From NCBI GenBank assembly GCA_023974075.1, contig CM043789.1, forward strand, positions 41,999,525 through 42,063,524: a stretch of 64,000 nt of DNA, given 5' to 3'. The notes under the pieces were generated by a model that searched no databases, had not been told where the DNA came from, and saw only the letters and a program-made list of their open reading frames with translations. Below, in pieces: positions 1-10,560 of this stretch (within the stretch, counting starts at the first letter, position 1; each line of letters opens with the position of its first letter). The position numbers and the translations under genes are program-made. The stretch is from Chaenocephalus aceratus. Taxonomy: Eukaryota > Chordata > Actinopteri > Perciformes > Channichthyidae.

Positions 1-549
1 TAACACTGATCTAAACAAGCACAAGGTTCCTCAGAGAATCAGACCTATTTTATTTCTCATTTCAATTACTACGGATTCTAAATAATATACAGAAACGGGG
101 TTGTTGCTCCCAAAGCAATTTTACACTGACCTTTAACGTCCTTGGGATACATCTACATCTCTAATGTTCTCATTAATGCGTAGCTCGCATCTATTTCCAC
201 ACAACTTGTTTCATCTGAGTTTCAAATCTAAATCTAAAGAAAGGCAGTGATGGTGTTCAGAGGTTTGACAGGCGGTGCCGCGGGGCCGCTCTGATGGAAC
301 TGGGCTGGATACCACCGTCTGCAGGTCAGCGGTGATTTACTCCGCTGCTCCACAGGGCCGTTTCTTAATGGAGGTCAACCGGTGACCAGTGGGTTTATTT
401 GGACCACAAATTACTCATGCTATGCTTTCATAGGAAGACGAGCTGACAGAGTTTATTACAGCTGGGCTGGGGGAAAACTGAAGTGATGGAACTGTGGATT
501 AACTTAAGGCTGCTGAATATACAGGGCTGTTAAGAGTGGGGTTCTTACC
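1..549. other. no recognised feature
   Basis: AT-rich single-copy-looking sequence on both strands. I see no frame of useful length, no tandem repeat and no transposon end until the TTAA at 550. Confidence 0.5.
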
Positions 550-1220
550 TTAAAGAGGCCCTATTGAAACCTGCAGGTCCGCTGCAGCTCTGACTACTTT
601 TAAATCCAGGCTGAAGACTTTTCTTTTTGTCGCTGCTTTTAATTGAACTATTCATATCTTAGACTGCACTGTAACTTGTATCCATGTATTTTTTCTTTTA
701 ATGTTTATTTTATTAGCTTTTCTTTTTAATGACTGATTTTAAATGCCATTTTCTTAATGTCTTTCATTGTTTGTAAAGCACTTTGAATTGCCTTGTGTTG
801 AAAAGTGCTATATAAATAAACTTGCCTTCTTGCCTATTGTGCTTTTTGGGGTTTTCCCTTTCCTGTTATGTATTATATAGATTTGTGTGCATGTAAATCA
901 CCTCCACTGGACTCCTTTGTTTACCAAATCATAGCGACATCACTTTGTAACACTACAACTGTACGTGATAGGCTAAGGGGCGGGACATCTCTAAGCGGTT
1001 GACCAATCACAACAGAGCCGGCCAGCTAACCAATCAGAGCAAACAGGGCTCTGGTTTCAGACAGAGGGTGAAAAGAGGTGCTGCAGCACAGGCAGTATGA
1101 GAAGAATTAAGAGCTTTTTGAACATTGAAGCATGGAGACATGTCCCAGGAGAGACATGTCCCAGGAGAGACACTACATACTGATATGAACCTGGAAATGA
1201 GCAGATTCTGTCCTCTTTAA
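550..1220 (+). mobile_element. TTAA-flanked MITE, family A (piggyBac-like ends), carrying a LINE insert
   Basis: The left end reads TTAAAGAGGCCCTATT and the right end TGTCCTCTTTAA, so the element is bounded by TTAA on both sides with short inverted ends. Without the LINE insert at 567-832 it is about 400 bp. The body carries family hallmarks also seen at 9504, 14376, 15670 and 38146: 'gacatctctaagcggttgacc', several 'ccaatca' boxes, 'gctgcagcacaggcagtatgag' and 'gagacactacatactgatat'. A 16-bp segment (acatgtcccaggagag) is tandemly doubled near 1138-1170. It has no coding capacity. TTAA target choice is typical of piggyBac and some Kolobok elements; the superfamily is inferred from the ends alone. 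Confidence 0.8.
567..832 (+). mobile_element. 5'-truncated L2-clade LINE 3' end nested in the MITE
   Basis: The insert splits the MITE left end. Its beginning reads in frame like the end of an L2 reverse transcriptase (a 'FKSRLKTFLF' type motif from 'tttaaatccaggctgaagacttttctttt'). It ends with the LINE tail 'gtgctatataaataaa' followed by short cttgcc repeats. The heptamer CCTATTG occurs directly before (560-566) and after (833-839) the insert, and the MITE sequence resumes after the second copy ('gtgctttttggggttttccctttcctg'). This is a classic dead-on-arrival LINE insertion, younger than the MITE. Confidence 0.75.
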
Positions 1221-2599
1221 ATTGCATTTATGAGCTATAAATCAGTTGGATGGTCACAAAGTAATGTCTAGCACTATAAAGACAGAAAGTCAGGTATTAT
1301 GAGTGTTTGACTGGGAATCATGTTTTTTTTTTGGTTCAGGAAAACAAAACCCAAAGAAGCCAAGAGTTCAGACATCTTGCAAACGCAAAATAGCTTTTCT
1401 ATTAAATGTTGGCAAATAAATCGTACCGTTTGCTTGTAGAGTAGTTAGATGCCATGATTGATGTCTGTATGGGTCATATGCAAAGAATTACATATGGATA
1501 AAAATGACAATATTCTGTTTTATAGTTGGTCTGCCTGACTATTTCTTAGAATTAGAATGAAGTTACGGCTCCTGCCAAGAAATAGTCCAGTATTTTTGGC
1601 AAAGAAGTAAAAAGGCATAAACCCCAAAAGGACAAAGTACCCATATTAAAAAAGCTATGTCTGTCAAAACATTTTTCAGGATGAAGTTGGGGACGATTTC
1701 TTCCACGTCTTTTCCAGAAAATGTGTTGAACTATGGACAAGTGTTTCAACATTTAGTTCTGAAGATACGATTTGTGATTTTCGGTTTGGTATTAATTGTT
1801 TGAGTGTCAGAGCATTTGCATCAATAGAGCCAAAGTATTCTCAATATGTCTTGACTGTAATATACCTTGATAACATATTACATTAACATAGCCATTAAGA
1901 ATATAGATAGATATATAGATAGATAGAAAACCTTAAGGACATCTGTGTATTGTACCTCAGGGGTTGACCTAGCATAAAGCCAGACAGAAATATGTAGTGT
2001 CCAGTTAAGCTGTCTTTTAGTGGGTTTGACACACTAAGTAGTTGTCCATTCTTTATAGTCTGTATATCAAAATACGTCTGAAGTGAATGTGATGCTGTAT
2101 TTCAGCCACTGGGGGGCAGCGGGGATCCACCAGTTCCTGAGAGAAGCATTATATGGAGCTACAGCCAAATTCAGGCTTTTCTGGAGTTCCTGTGAATCAG
2201 TTTGCTCTGAACACACAAGTGTGAGAAGAAAACAGATTGTGAAAACCTGCTGTTGGCGCCTCCCTGTCTGTTTGTGGAGAATCGGTGGTTTTAGTTTTTC
2301 TTGGCATTCCCTGTCTCTGCAAAAGCTGGTCAATGTTTTTCAAGCAGACATAACAGCCAGAATGAGAAGTGTGAGGGAAACAGAAACAGACTGGACACCT
2401 GCAGTGTTATAAACCACTCCGCAGAGTTTGGTATCAGTGTTTAGACCCATGGACCATCACTTCAACTCAACTTACTGAGCTCGCAATTTGACCCGTTGCG
2501 TTTATTACAGTTGACGGTTAGAAGCAACTCTTTAAGATGCCAAACTGCATGTTGGATTAGATAAAAGGATCGTTTTTAAAACATAGACCATTATTAACC
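1221..2599. other. no recognised gene; short (TAGA)n only
   Basis: About 1.4 kb of sequence without a recognisable repeat end or coding frame, apart from a short degenerate (TAGA)n at 1905-1926. The open frames near 2067-2412 on both strands overlap each other, lack any motif I recognise, and look like chance frames. Confidence 0.45.
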
Positions 2600-3628
2600 T
2601 TAAAGTGGACCTATCATGCTATATTGGAAACATATATTGTAGGGCCATACCTATACAAAACATGTCTGTGAAGTGTTTTGCTCAAAATACCAAACAGATC
2701 ACCCATTGTAGCCGTGCCTCATACTGCTCAAACCCCTCTTTTGCAGCCCTGTTAGAGAAACGCGGATTTTGCATCCTTAGCTTGAAAAAAAAAAAAAAGG
2801 AGGCGGAGCTAATGCCTGATCAGAATTCCACCGGAGATAAAGTTAAATTCTGCTGTGATAAAACATCATCCTGTTCTAAACCACATCAAGGATTATTTCT
2901 GAAACAGTATGCAGGTTTATCACAAGGTGAGTTCCTTTTTTCCCCCCTGCTTTTTAAACACATGTGCTCTCCAGTACAGGTTAGCTCTGAGTGTTAGCGA
3001 GGCTTGCTAATGTAAACAAAGACGTCCAAAACACGTCAGGCATTGTTTCTGATAGCAACTTTCTGTGGGTCCGCTGCCGAGTTGACGTCATATCGGCAGC
3101 AAATCTGTATCCGCTCGTTGTTCCCCCGATTTTAAAAGATTTGGGTACGGAGGAAAAGAGAAAGGGTTTTATTTTCTGACGCTGCGTGAGTTCCCGACAC
3201 ACCGGGGACTAGGGCTGTCCCGAATACCATTTTTCGTGCTCCGGATATTTGGTAGTAATCAGCAGCGAATGTTCGGATATTGCACAGGAAGTTGTTTTTG
3301 CTATGGAAACAACGTGATGGAGATAAACGGAAAAAAGTAATATCTACATATAAAGACGGAGAAGGTAAACGATAACGTTTATGGTTAAGTGTTAGCACCC
3401 CCCGAAGAGGCACAAGCTCTTACGTTGATATTGGAGATTTCAATCAATTCAATTTGGCAGCCGCAGTGCAGTGCAAAAAACGAATATCCGAATAACGAAA
3501 TTGAAATAGTACTCCAACAAACGAATATTCGGATATTCGTATATTCGGGTACAGCCCTACTGGGGGACACACATATTTATGTATAAAAGACATACAAAAG
3601 TGCATTTTGCATGATAGGTCCCCTTTAA
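2600..3628. mobile_element. TTAA-flanked MITE, family B, carrying a second MITE
   Basis: The left end is TTAAAGTGGACCTATCATGC. The right end, read on the other strand, is TTAAAGGGGACCTATCATGC, so 19 of 20 terminal bases match in inverted orientation and both ends are TTAA. The total length is 1029 bp, but 350 bp of it is the nested element at 3210-3559. No transposase frame is visible. The ends begin TTAAAG like the other TTAA families here, which suggests mobilisation by related transposases; that is inference. Confidence 0.8.
3210..3559. mobile_element. hAT-like MITE (TAGGGCTGTCCCGAATA ends) nested in family B
   Basis: The left end reads TAGGGCTGTCCCGAATACCA and the right end CGTATATTCGGGTACAGCCCTA, inverted to each other over about 17 bases with small gaps. 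Inner arms also pair (repeated 'ggatattcg' against 'cgaatatcc'), so the 350-bp element can fold. Flanks CCGGGGAC and CTGGGGGA are only loosely alike, so I do not claim a clean 8-bp target duplication. It is non-coding and non-autonomous. The hAT assignment rests on the TAGGGNTG-type terminus only. Confidence 0.65.
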
Positions 3629-3915
3629 ATAATGTAATATGTACTCTTTAAGTTTATACAGAGCTCAAACAATCAAGTGATTATCTTCCAAACGTTACAA
3701 TCTTAAAGCACAACGTTCTGTTTGTGTTTCAGTGCTGTGAACCGATCCTATTATCTTCTCACACCCACCCACAAAGTCCCAGCAGCACATTGGTAATGCC
3801 TGAATTCTCTGCAATAACAACATTTACATCATATGCTCACGTTTTTCAAATTCTCATGTTCTCATATCTGCATGTGACTATGGTGTGGTACAGATTAGGA
3901 TTTAGTCAAATAAAC
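3629..3915. other. no recognised feature
   Basis: Unannotated AT-rich sequence between two MITEs. Confidence 0.4.
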
Positions 3916-4312
3916 TACACTGAGAAAACTGAAACGTTGAAAAAATGTCAACAGATTTCACATAACTGTATTGGCTTAGGTGAAAGCAATAATATTAAGT
4001 GAAAATAAGAAATATTAGGTTCAATAAATACTAATACTAATAAAGGACTGGCTTATCTAAAGCCAGTTGAGTAGCACTTGAAATGTTTGGCTCTATGAAG
4101 CCTGATGTACTTTATGATTCTGTTTTCTTCAAGGTTGTGTCTTCCTGGTCGAATGCACTTATTGTAAGTCGCTTTGGATAAAAGCGTCGGCTAAATGCAA
4201 TGTAATGTAATGTAACTTAATATTATTGCTTTCAACTAACCCAATACAGTTATGTGAAATCTGTTGACATATTACATTTACTTAAAGTCAATGTTTCAGT
4301 TTTTTCAGTGTA
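3916..4312. mobile_element. fold-back MITE with TACACTGAAAA ends
   Basis: Two arms of roughly 87-99 bp (3916-4002 and 4214-4312) are inverted copies. Both contain, in opposite orientation, 'tacactga(g/a)aaaactgaaac', 'gtcaacagatttcacataac' and 'gaaagcaataatattaagt'. The outermost bases are TA on each side, which suggests a TA target as in Tc1/mariner-type elements. The loop is filled by a LINE tail (4003-4212), so the element was split after insertion. No coding potential. Confidence 0.75.
4003..4212 (+). mobile_element. L2-clade LINE/SINE 3' tail inside the fold-back MITE
   Basis: The segment ends with 'gtaagtcgctttggataaaagcgtcggctaaatgc' followed by aatgt/tgtaa repeats. This is the stem-loop tail shared by UnaL2-type LINEs and the SINEs they mobilise. 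Sequence upstream of the tail has no clear Pol III boxes, so a truncated LINE is more likely than a full SINE. It sits exactly between the two arms of the MITE. Confidence 0.6.
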
Positions 4313-4544
4313 TGGTCACCTTTGCAGAACTAAAACCTTGGTTGAAGCTAGGGAAAGAAAAAATGTGAAGTTAATAGAAAGGCAAATGTCTTGCTGAGGA
4401 AGAACATGTTCTCCTACATGAGAGTCAGACTAGCTTCACACCTATCGAGCACCCTGACCTCCACACCTTTACTTTCTGCCTCAGTGCACAGAAGAGACAA
4501 CACTTCCTGCATTGGCCTTAACATAACATATAAGGTGAGGACTT

Positions 4545-4620
4545 GAATTCAATTCAATTCAAATGTATTTATATAGCCCAATATCACAAATCACATTTGT
4601 GTCAGAGGGCTTCACAAATC
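4545..4620 (-). mobile_element. reverse-oriented LINE tail
   Basis: The string 'aattcaattcaattcaaatg' followed by 'tatttatatagcccaatatcacaaatcac' and 'cagagggcttcacaaatc' is, on the minus strand, the common fish LINE 3' end 'gtgatattgggctatataaata' with a short ttgaa-repeat tail. Only the tail is recognisable. Confidence 0.6.
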
Positions 4621-5493
4621 AACAAACGATGATAATGTAAAAACAACAAACATATCTGAGAAAATAGTAACATGCCAAGATAAATAAGATGCAATTTGAA
4701 CATAATTCAAGAGTAAGACCTGTAATGTCGTGCTTAAAAGATTGTATTTTTAAAAATTTGAATAACAAAATATCTAAGGTATTTGAATAACAAAATATCT
4801 AAGGTATATTTCAGCAGTCTTGTTTTGATTTATTAATATATTACAGTGACATTTTACCGTTTATACTCTCAATTTAGGACAGTATGAGAGCAGCCTTCAC
4901 ATCACTGCCTGGCAAAATTCACTTTTCAGTAAAAACAAAGAATTGGCGGCAAAAATATATAGTTTCATCATCTCTTAAAGCTGCTATGTTATGTATTGCA
5001 CTTCAAAAAAGATTAAAAAAGTTTAAATTGTCTTTACTTATAAGGCTTCAGGCCTCCACAGAAAGGTCGAAAAGCATAAACATTGGGACTCGGTCAGTCA
5101 AACACATCATCACAGAAACTAAATTCTGATGCAAATAAGGTTAATCGTCAAAGTAAACAGTTGTAATGTTCAAAGTCAAGGTAGTGTATGTAGCATTGAA
5201 ATATAAAACACTGACAAGCCAAGGAAATCTGCTTGTTACAAAGACTGAAAAGACATCGATCCCCTATTGGTTTTAATTTTACCATGTTGGCACCAATCAT
5301 CGATCACCAATGACATTGTGTATTTATTTGCCTGACTGCTGATCATTTGTTTGCGCTTTGTACATAAGAAATTACTTACGTTTTTTATGTGATCAGCGAA
5401 AACCTTTAGAGTTTGTTTGGTCAGTCAAATGACAGCAGATATTTATCCAAAAAGGGGCGGGGCCACAACATGGGCGGGAAATCGAGTGGCGAA
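4621..5493. other. no gene; contains a 26-bp tandem duplication
   Basis: At about 4755-4806 'atttgaataacaaaatatctaagg' is present twice in tandem. The rest is AT-rich and featureless. The open frame at 4884-5129 has no motif I recognise. Confidence 0.5.
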
Positions 5494-6573
5494 GTCACGC
5501 CCACCTACTTCCGGTCCATGGGACCTTATTTCGGAAAAAGAATGTATTGAAGTCAATGGAGAGAGAAAACTTATCTTTCGATCCCGTTTGAATTGTGCCA
5601 TGAATTACACATATGATGTTTGTCAATCTTAAAAAATTATTTCCATGTCAAAAAAGTCACAGTTTGTCGTAAAATTGTTGAAATATAAGACTATGAAAAA
5701 TACGCAACTAGAAAGACTACAAATCCCAGTGTCGCGTAAGTGATGTCACAATTGTTTTCCTCCACTAAGAGATAGCTAAGATCAGCGCCATATATAATCT
5801 ATCTATATGGCGCTGGCTAAGATAAGATAACTTTAACAAGATGCCTGTGTGCTTAGTACCAGCTTGTGTTATCATACCAGCAATGGGTCTTTCTCGTTCT
5901 TTCGCTTCCCGTCTGATGAAAGGACCAGGAGTGGCTGGATCAAGTTAGCTACCTAGCTAGTCGCTAGCACGTTAGTTAGCATTACAGCCTTGACATTTTT
6001 AATAGCCTTAATATGAAGTAACATTAAGTAACACAAAATGTTAAACAGTAAGAGTCATATTTCGAGAACCCTTTGAAGAGTACTGTCACCGGTGTAACGC
6101 TAGTATCGGCGATCGGCGATCTGTTCTACTTCATGCTATCTGCACAAATGGTTTACATTAAACATTAAAAAGACCAGGCAGTTCAGAGAGAATCAAAGGA
6201 AGGCAGGCAGCTTTGCATGACATTCGTCTGGACGTGTTTCATTGTGGTGATAGTGAGGGTAGTCAATCGTTTTGTTGACAAGACAGTAGTGACGGCCATC
6301 TTGATGACATGTGTTGTTCTGCGAGACCAGAGATGTAGTTCATTGAGCGTTTCACACAAACAAATGTGTTACTTCACAGTTTTATGATACATTTTTTTTT
6401 TACTTGCACAATTATCTTTTAAATTGACGAACATCATCTGTGTAATTCGTGGCACAATTCAAACGGGATCGAAAGATAATCTTTCTCTCTCCATTGACTT
6501 CAATACATATTCTTTTCGAAATAAGGTCCCATGGAGCTCCACCGGAATGGGAGGGACTTTGCCACTCTATGCC
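5494..6573 (+). mobile_element. THAP-type DNA transposon relic with ~130-bp inverted repeats
   Basis: The segments at about 5494-5630 and 6440-6573 are long inverted copies. Both contain, in opposite orientation, 'ccatgggaccttatttcg', 'tattgaagtcaatggagaga', 'ttatctttcgatcccg' and 'tttgaattgtgcca'. Between them lies a decayed first exon of a THAP zinc-finger protein (5841-5958), followed by about 480 bp without coding sequence. THAP domains are found in P-element-like and Kolobok transposases, so I read this as an internally deleted copy of such an element. Exact termini and target duplication are not clear, so the superfamily stays open. Confidence 0.65.
5841..5958 (+). pseudogene. THAP zinc-finger exon fragment
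   Basis: The ATG at 5841 opens MPVCLVPAC, matching the start of a THAP domain, where the first zinc ligands are cysteines about four residues apart. A one-base frame change near 5900 then leads to FRFPSDERTRSGWIK, which has the THAP signature F-x-F-P followed by R and a conserved W. The remaining zinc ligands (a later C-x2-H) are not found, and a stop (tag at 5946 in the initial frame) ends the first frame. It is a broken, partial exon that cannot make a complete domain. The domain call rests on the motif spacing and on its place inside an inverted-repeat element. Confidence 0.55.
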
Positions 6574-7448
6574 TAGATGGGTTGCTTTCATGTATTATGA
6601 TAAATTGATGTGATGGGAGGAATCATGGAGGACTTGAAAGTACAAACAAGTTGAACTTCACAGACAGGTAACATCCTTAAATTGAAAGTGAAAAGGGATA
6701 CAGGATACATTTTTTTTGCTTTTGTGTTTTTTGCAAAGATACAACACACATTATATCAGTAAAATAAACACCACATGTTAAATAACCCCACAGGGTCTGA
6801 GAGCTTGTTTTGTTGTCTCCATTATGTAAAGATCAGTCATTCCTTTTCAGCCCTGCTTCCTGTTTCAAACCTCCAGTCCAAGCTCTCTGTGGGTTTCAGA
6901 GAAATAAAGCATCCGTGGAGCAGGCAGCTAACCGCCTTATAAAATATTCCATAAAGAACATCAAATACTGACTCTTTTATACCTTGCACAAGAGGGAATC
7001 CATTTCTTCAAAAATCCCCACGTCCTTCTCTAACCCCTGAATCGCTTCCTCACTTCTTCCTTTTCTACTTTATCTAAGACAAACAACAAAAGAAGGAACT
7101 GTACCTCCTTGCCTCCACCTCTAAATCATACATAATCATTCCAGAGATTAAATAATATATAGTGTTCCCATGTCTAATATTAAAACACAGACTGTCTGTT
7201 TCTTGTATTCATGCTGAAGACTTTGATTTGTTCTATCCTTACATGGTAGGGTTAGGGTTAGGGTTAGCTTGTGACTGCCAAATAATGAAGATGTAAGTTA
7301 ACGGTTTGAATGACGGGTTGTTTCAGTCATTCTGTGTTGGGTCTATTGTCATTTATAATTAAAATATGACCCACACCTTTTCTTTAGCACACCATGCAAG
7401 GTTTTCGCCCCTTCTGCATTCATCAATGTGATCTTTGAGGTGGTTTCG
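6574..7448. other. no gene; short interstitial telomere-like repeat
   Basis: The only feature is 'tagggttagggttagggttag' at 7246-7267, about three and a half TTAGGG units. No other repeat end or coding frame is recognised. Confidence 0.55.
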
Positions 7449-7652
7449 ATGGAGATGTGTGGCTCAGTGGCTTGTGTGTTGGTGTTCGGATCAGGGGGTC
7501 ACAGGTTCAAACCCCACTGCAGTCAGCATGTCGTTGTGTCCCTGAGACACTTCACCCCGAAGTGCTCCTGTGGGGATTGTCCACAGTATTGAGTATGTAA
7601 GTCGCTTTGGATAAAAGCGTCTAACAAGTGACATGTAATGTAATGTAATGTT
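7449..7652 (+). mobile_element. tRNA-derived SINE with L2-type tail
   Basis: A Pol III A-box-like 'tggctcagtgg' lies at 7460-7470 and a B-box-like 'ggttcaaaccc' at 7504-7514, a tRNA-like spacing. A unique body follows, then the LINE-derived tail 'gtaagtcgctttggataaaagcgtc' and (aatgt)n at 7640-7652. This is the architecture of SINEs mobilised by L2-clade LINEs. The copy looks full length; no target duplication is obvious. Confidence 0.75.
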
Positions 7653-9306
7653 TCCTTCTACACAATTCATTGCAGTCTGATAAATCATCATGGAAACAAC
7701 ATCCCTAATATCCCTTTCCTAAAAAAGGACTATTAACAAAATGGCATTCCTTAGCTAAAACAAAATTGCAATAGAAGAGTATTATTTAAAAAAAAACATT
7801 GAATATTTCAATTGTTAAATATTTTTAAAATATCCACTTTCAGTTGAAGGCAAGATATTGGATATAGCTTAAAAAATATACCTAAAATACAGTAACTCCC
7901 AACCCTTAATATTTATATTTATAGTAACCCAAAAATTATACTTTTAAAGTCCAACTGCAGTTGACCTCAATACAACTATTTGAAAAGGGAGTAGGACCTT
8001 ATATTGTTGGTTACGTTTTTGTAGGATCAGTAGTTTTTGGGGCTGAATTTCCTTTTATACAGCTGACAATCTTCTGTGAAAAAAAGCATTGAGTAGAAAG
8101 GTTATGCAAAGTGTTTTCATTTTGACATGACATGATGAAGACCAATGCTGATGACATGTTGAATATCTCAGAGCAATCCTTGTCCGCCCACACCGACCTG
8201 AAGGCATCAATTGAAACAGTGTTAATGAAAACGTTGCCTGAACAATAGTTCTTATTAAGAGTGGGGTTTTCTCCCTATATTTCAATATCAAAAGGTATGT
8301 CACATTCTATGAGCATTTTGACCGTTTGACTTTCACTACCTCTTTCTAGACAAATGGAGTGAACAAGGTTGTGTTGGAGGATTCTATTTTTAGATATTGG
8401 CTTTACAACAAATAAACACACTTTTGAATAATTTGTTCATACAATACTCACAAGGTTCAGGTTCATTCCCACTCGATGTTCATTAATTCAATCTTTGAAT
8501 TGCCTTGTCGAGTGAACTGTGATGAGAAATGAGACTTCTACAGTCAAATGATCAACTTGGATGTCGACTAAATGGTATTTATTGTAGCTCCCAAAGGCTG
8601 AAAGCCACAGCAGGATCCACATTTTAATATTATTCCATGGTTTTCAAGAAAGGTGCTTTGTCTCCTAGGCTTGTTTTAAAAGTATATGTTTGAATAAAGC
8701 GTTAATATTCATCAGCACAAATAAGAGCTTTCCAGCTTGATCCCTCCTGCACAACTAAAGAGAAAAAACAACATGTGCACTTATTTCCATACCAATGCAG
8801 CAGTTGTTACTTTCTGTTCTTTTTCAGTTCTCAAGTCTTGGGAAGTTTGATTTTATAACCCGCCCCCTCACCTCACAGCCTCTGAAAACACACACACACA
8901 CACACACACATACACAAAGCCCAGAGGGAAACAATAGGATGCTGGAGAACACCGCATTTGCAGTTGGAGCAGACACAGTTCACCCGACAGGATTTTCTCC
9001 AAATCCTTCAATTGAATTTCTCCCTCCCGCGAGGCGGAGATGCTGCTCGGTTTCCAGTCCAATGTCCCCGAGCAAACACTTGCGTCAGCTGTTTGTGTTT
9101 GCCAATACATTATGAGTGAATATTTTAAAGGCTAAAATGAAGTTTACTTTCTGTAACACTCGTCACTTTGAGGAGGAACTGGTGTTCAGAATTAACCCGC
9201 TTCGTTTAGAATCACCTAATAACACAGATTCAATATTGCATGAGCAGGTAAATTATTGACGCAGAGATCTCTCTTTTTATTTCTTCTGGCTCAACAGGGG
9301 TTTCGA
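7653..9306. other. no gene; small (AC)n at 8888-8910
   Basis: A 1.65-kb AT-rich stretch. A 23-bp (AC)n lies at 8888-8910. Open frames of 60-106 codons on both strands overlap each other or the microsatellite and carry no motif I recognise. Confidence 0.45.
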
Positions 9307-9503
9307 ATAGAGGTGGAAGAAGGACTAAGATCCTGTATGTAAAAGTAGGAAGAGTAGGAATACTCTGTTACAAGTAAGAGTCCTGCATTAAAATGTACTT
9401 AAAAGTAAATGCGGATTGGCACATTTCCGAATAATTTATAATATATGTTTTGATTTTGTTATTATTGATGCGTTTATATGTTTGTTGCAGCTGGTGGAGA
9501 TTA

Positions 9504-9712
9504 TGTAAAGAGGCCCTATTATGCTGTTGTGGGTTGTCCCTTTGTTGTAGTGTGTTATCTAGGTTTCTGTGCATGGAAATGGTCTGCAAAGGGACATCTC
9601 TAAGCGGTTGACTAATCACAACAGAGCCGGCCAGCTGTTTGAATATTAAAGCATAGAGACATGTCCCAGTAGAGACACTACACACTGATATGAATCTTAA
9701 AATAAGCATAAG
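9504..9712 (+). mobile_element. TTAA MITE family A, internally deleted copy
   Basis: The left end 'tgtaaagaggccctattatgc' is the family A terminus with a decayed TTAA. The sequence runs through 'ggtctgcaaag' and jumps directly to 'ggacatctctaagcggttgac', lacking the middle present in the copies at 15670 and 38146. It continues through 'gagacactacacactgatatgaa' and fades at 'aagcataagtctta'. Inserted in the repeat at 9307-10560. Confidence 0.65.
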
Positions 9713-9817
9713 TCTTATTTTTATGTTGATTATATTTCATATCATTAATCCAAATCCTGCAAAGTAACTTGTACTAAAATAAATGTCGAAGAGTAAAAAG
9801 TATGATACTTACCAATA

Positions 9818-10482
9818 GCCGCTTTCACACCAAGTACTTTGCCGAACTTAGTGTCTGGCACTTAGTTTCTGGCACTTAGTTCCCCCATGGAACTAAGCAC
9901 AGATCGCGTTCACACCGGAATAAGTTCCCTGAGGGAAGATTACGCAAATGAAGCCGCTGACGTCACTTCGTCTTCTTCTGCTTTGGGTTTACTGGCAGGC
10001 CGCAAACCACTTCACGGCGTATACTGCCCCCCGAAGTCCCCGGCCGGAAGTCCACGGAGTTGGGGACTGGCTTCAGTAGAAGCTGCTGGGAGTCCCAGCA
10101 GCTTCTACTGAAGCCTTCCGAGTAAATCACCAGAACGCCGACACCTCCTCATCTCTCCACCGCTCCCATGTTTTTTTTTATGTTGCCATAAGTTATTCTC
10201 TCTCCGTTGGTGCGCGGGGCTAATGCTAATAATGCTAATGCCAGCAAATACAATGGCGGCTTCAAAAAACTGTTTTACGGGGCGTGGTTGGCAATTCGCC
10301 CAGCCAATCAGAAATTGGTACTTTTTTCTCCCCAGGATAGTACCACCTCTCTAGCAGGCACTACAAAAGGGGGTAAAAGTTCTCGGAACTAAGTTCTCTT
10401 TTTGGTGTGAACGCAAAATTCCAGGCACTAAAGAAACTAAACGGGAAAAGTACGGGTAAAAGTACTCCAATTTGAAAGCGCC
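9818..10482. mobile_element. MITE family C ('gccgcgttcacac' ends), older copy
   Basis: The left end 'gccgctttcacaccaagtac' and right end 'gtactccaatttgaaagcgcc' are imperfect inverted copies. The body shares long stretches with the better-preserved copy at 34028-34716: 'cagatcgcgttcacacc', 'gcaaatgaagccgctgacg', 'tactggcaggccgcaaacc', and the central palindrome. Flanks ATA and TTA hint at a 3-bp target as in PIF/Harbinger elements, but are not identical. The open frame at 9887-10111 is a chance frame. Confidence 0.7.
10069..10115. repeat. perfect 22-bp-arm palindrome inside the MITE
   Basis: Arms 10069-10090 (beginning ggcttcagtagaagctgctg) and 10094-10115 are exact reverse complements separated by a 3-base loop (agt). 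The same palindrome recurs in the sister copy at 34294-34340 with loop act, so it belongs to the element. Confidence 0.85.
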
Positions 10483-10560
10483 TTATGATTGTAGTGGGGT
10501 AGAAGAACAAGGTAGCAAGGAATTAAAATGCTCAAGATAAGCATTTTAATTTCAGATAAC

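Larger units (their letters stand above)
9307..10560 (+). mobile_element. fish repeat of the 'ggtggaagaag...aaaagta' type, split by two MITEs
   Basis: The piece 'aggtggaagaaggactaagatcctgtatgtaaaagtagg' followed by 'tactctgttacaagtaagagtcctgcattaaaatgtact' is a repeat I know from many fish genomes. Its continuation appears after the MITE at 9504-9712 ('cctgcaaagtaacttgtact', 'gtcgaagagtaaaaagtatgatact') and again after the MITE at 9818-10482 ('tgtagtggggtagaagaacaaggtagcaagg'). So one older repeat hosts two later insertions. A short hairpin, 'attaaaatgct' against 'agcattttaat', lies at 10524-10551. Confidence 0.55.

Noticed and set aside
7246..7267. Chromosome end
   Set aside because: Only about three and a half TTAGGG units in ordinary sequence; an interstitial repeat at most.
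9887..10392. Two plus-strand frames (74 and 61 codons)
   Set aside because: Both lie inside a non-coding MITE with a sister copy at 34028-34716 in which the frames are not preserved.
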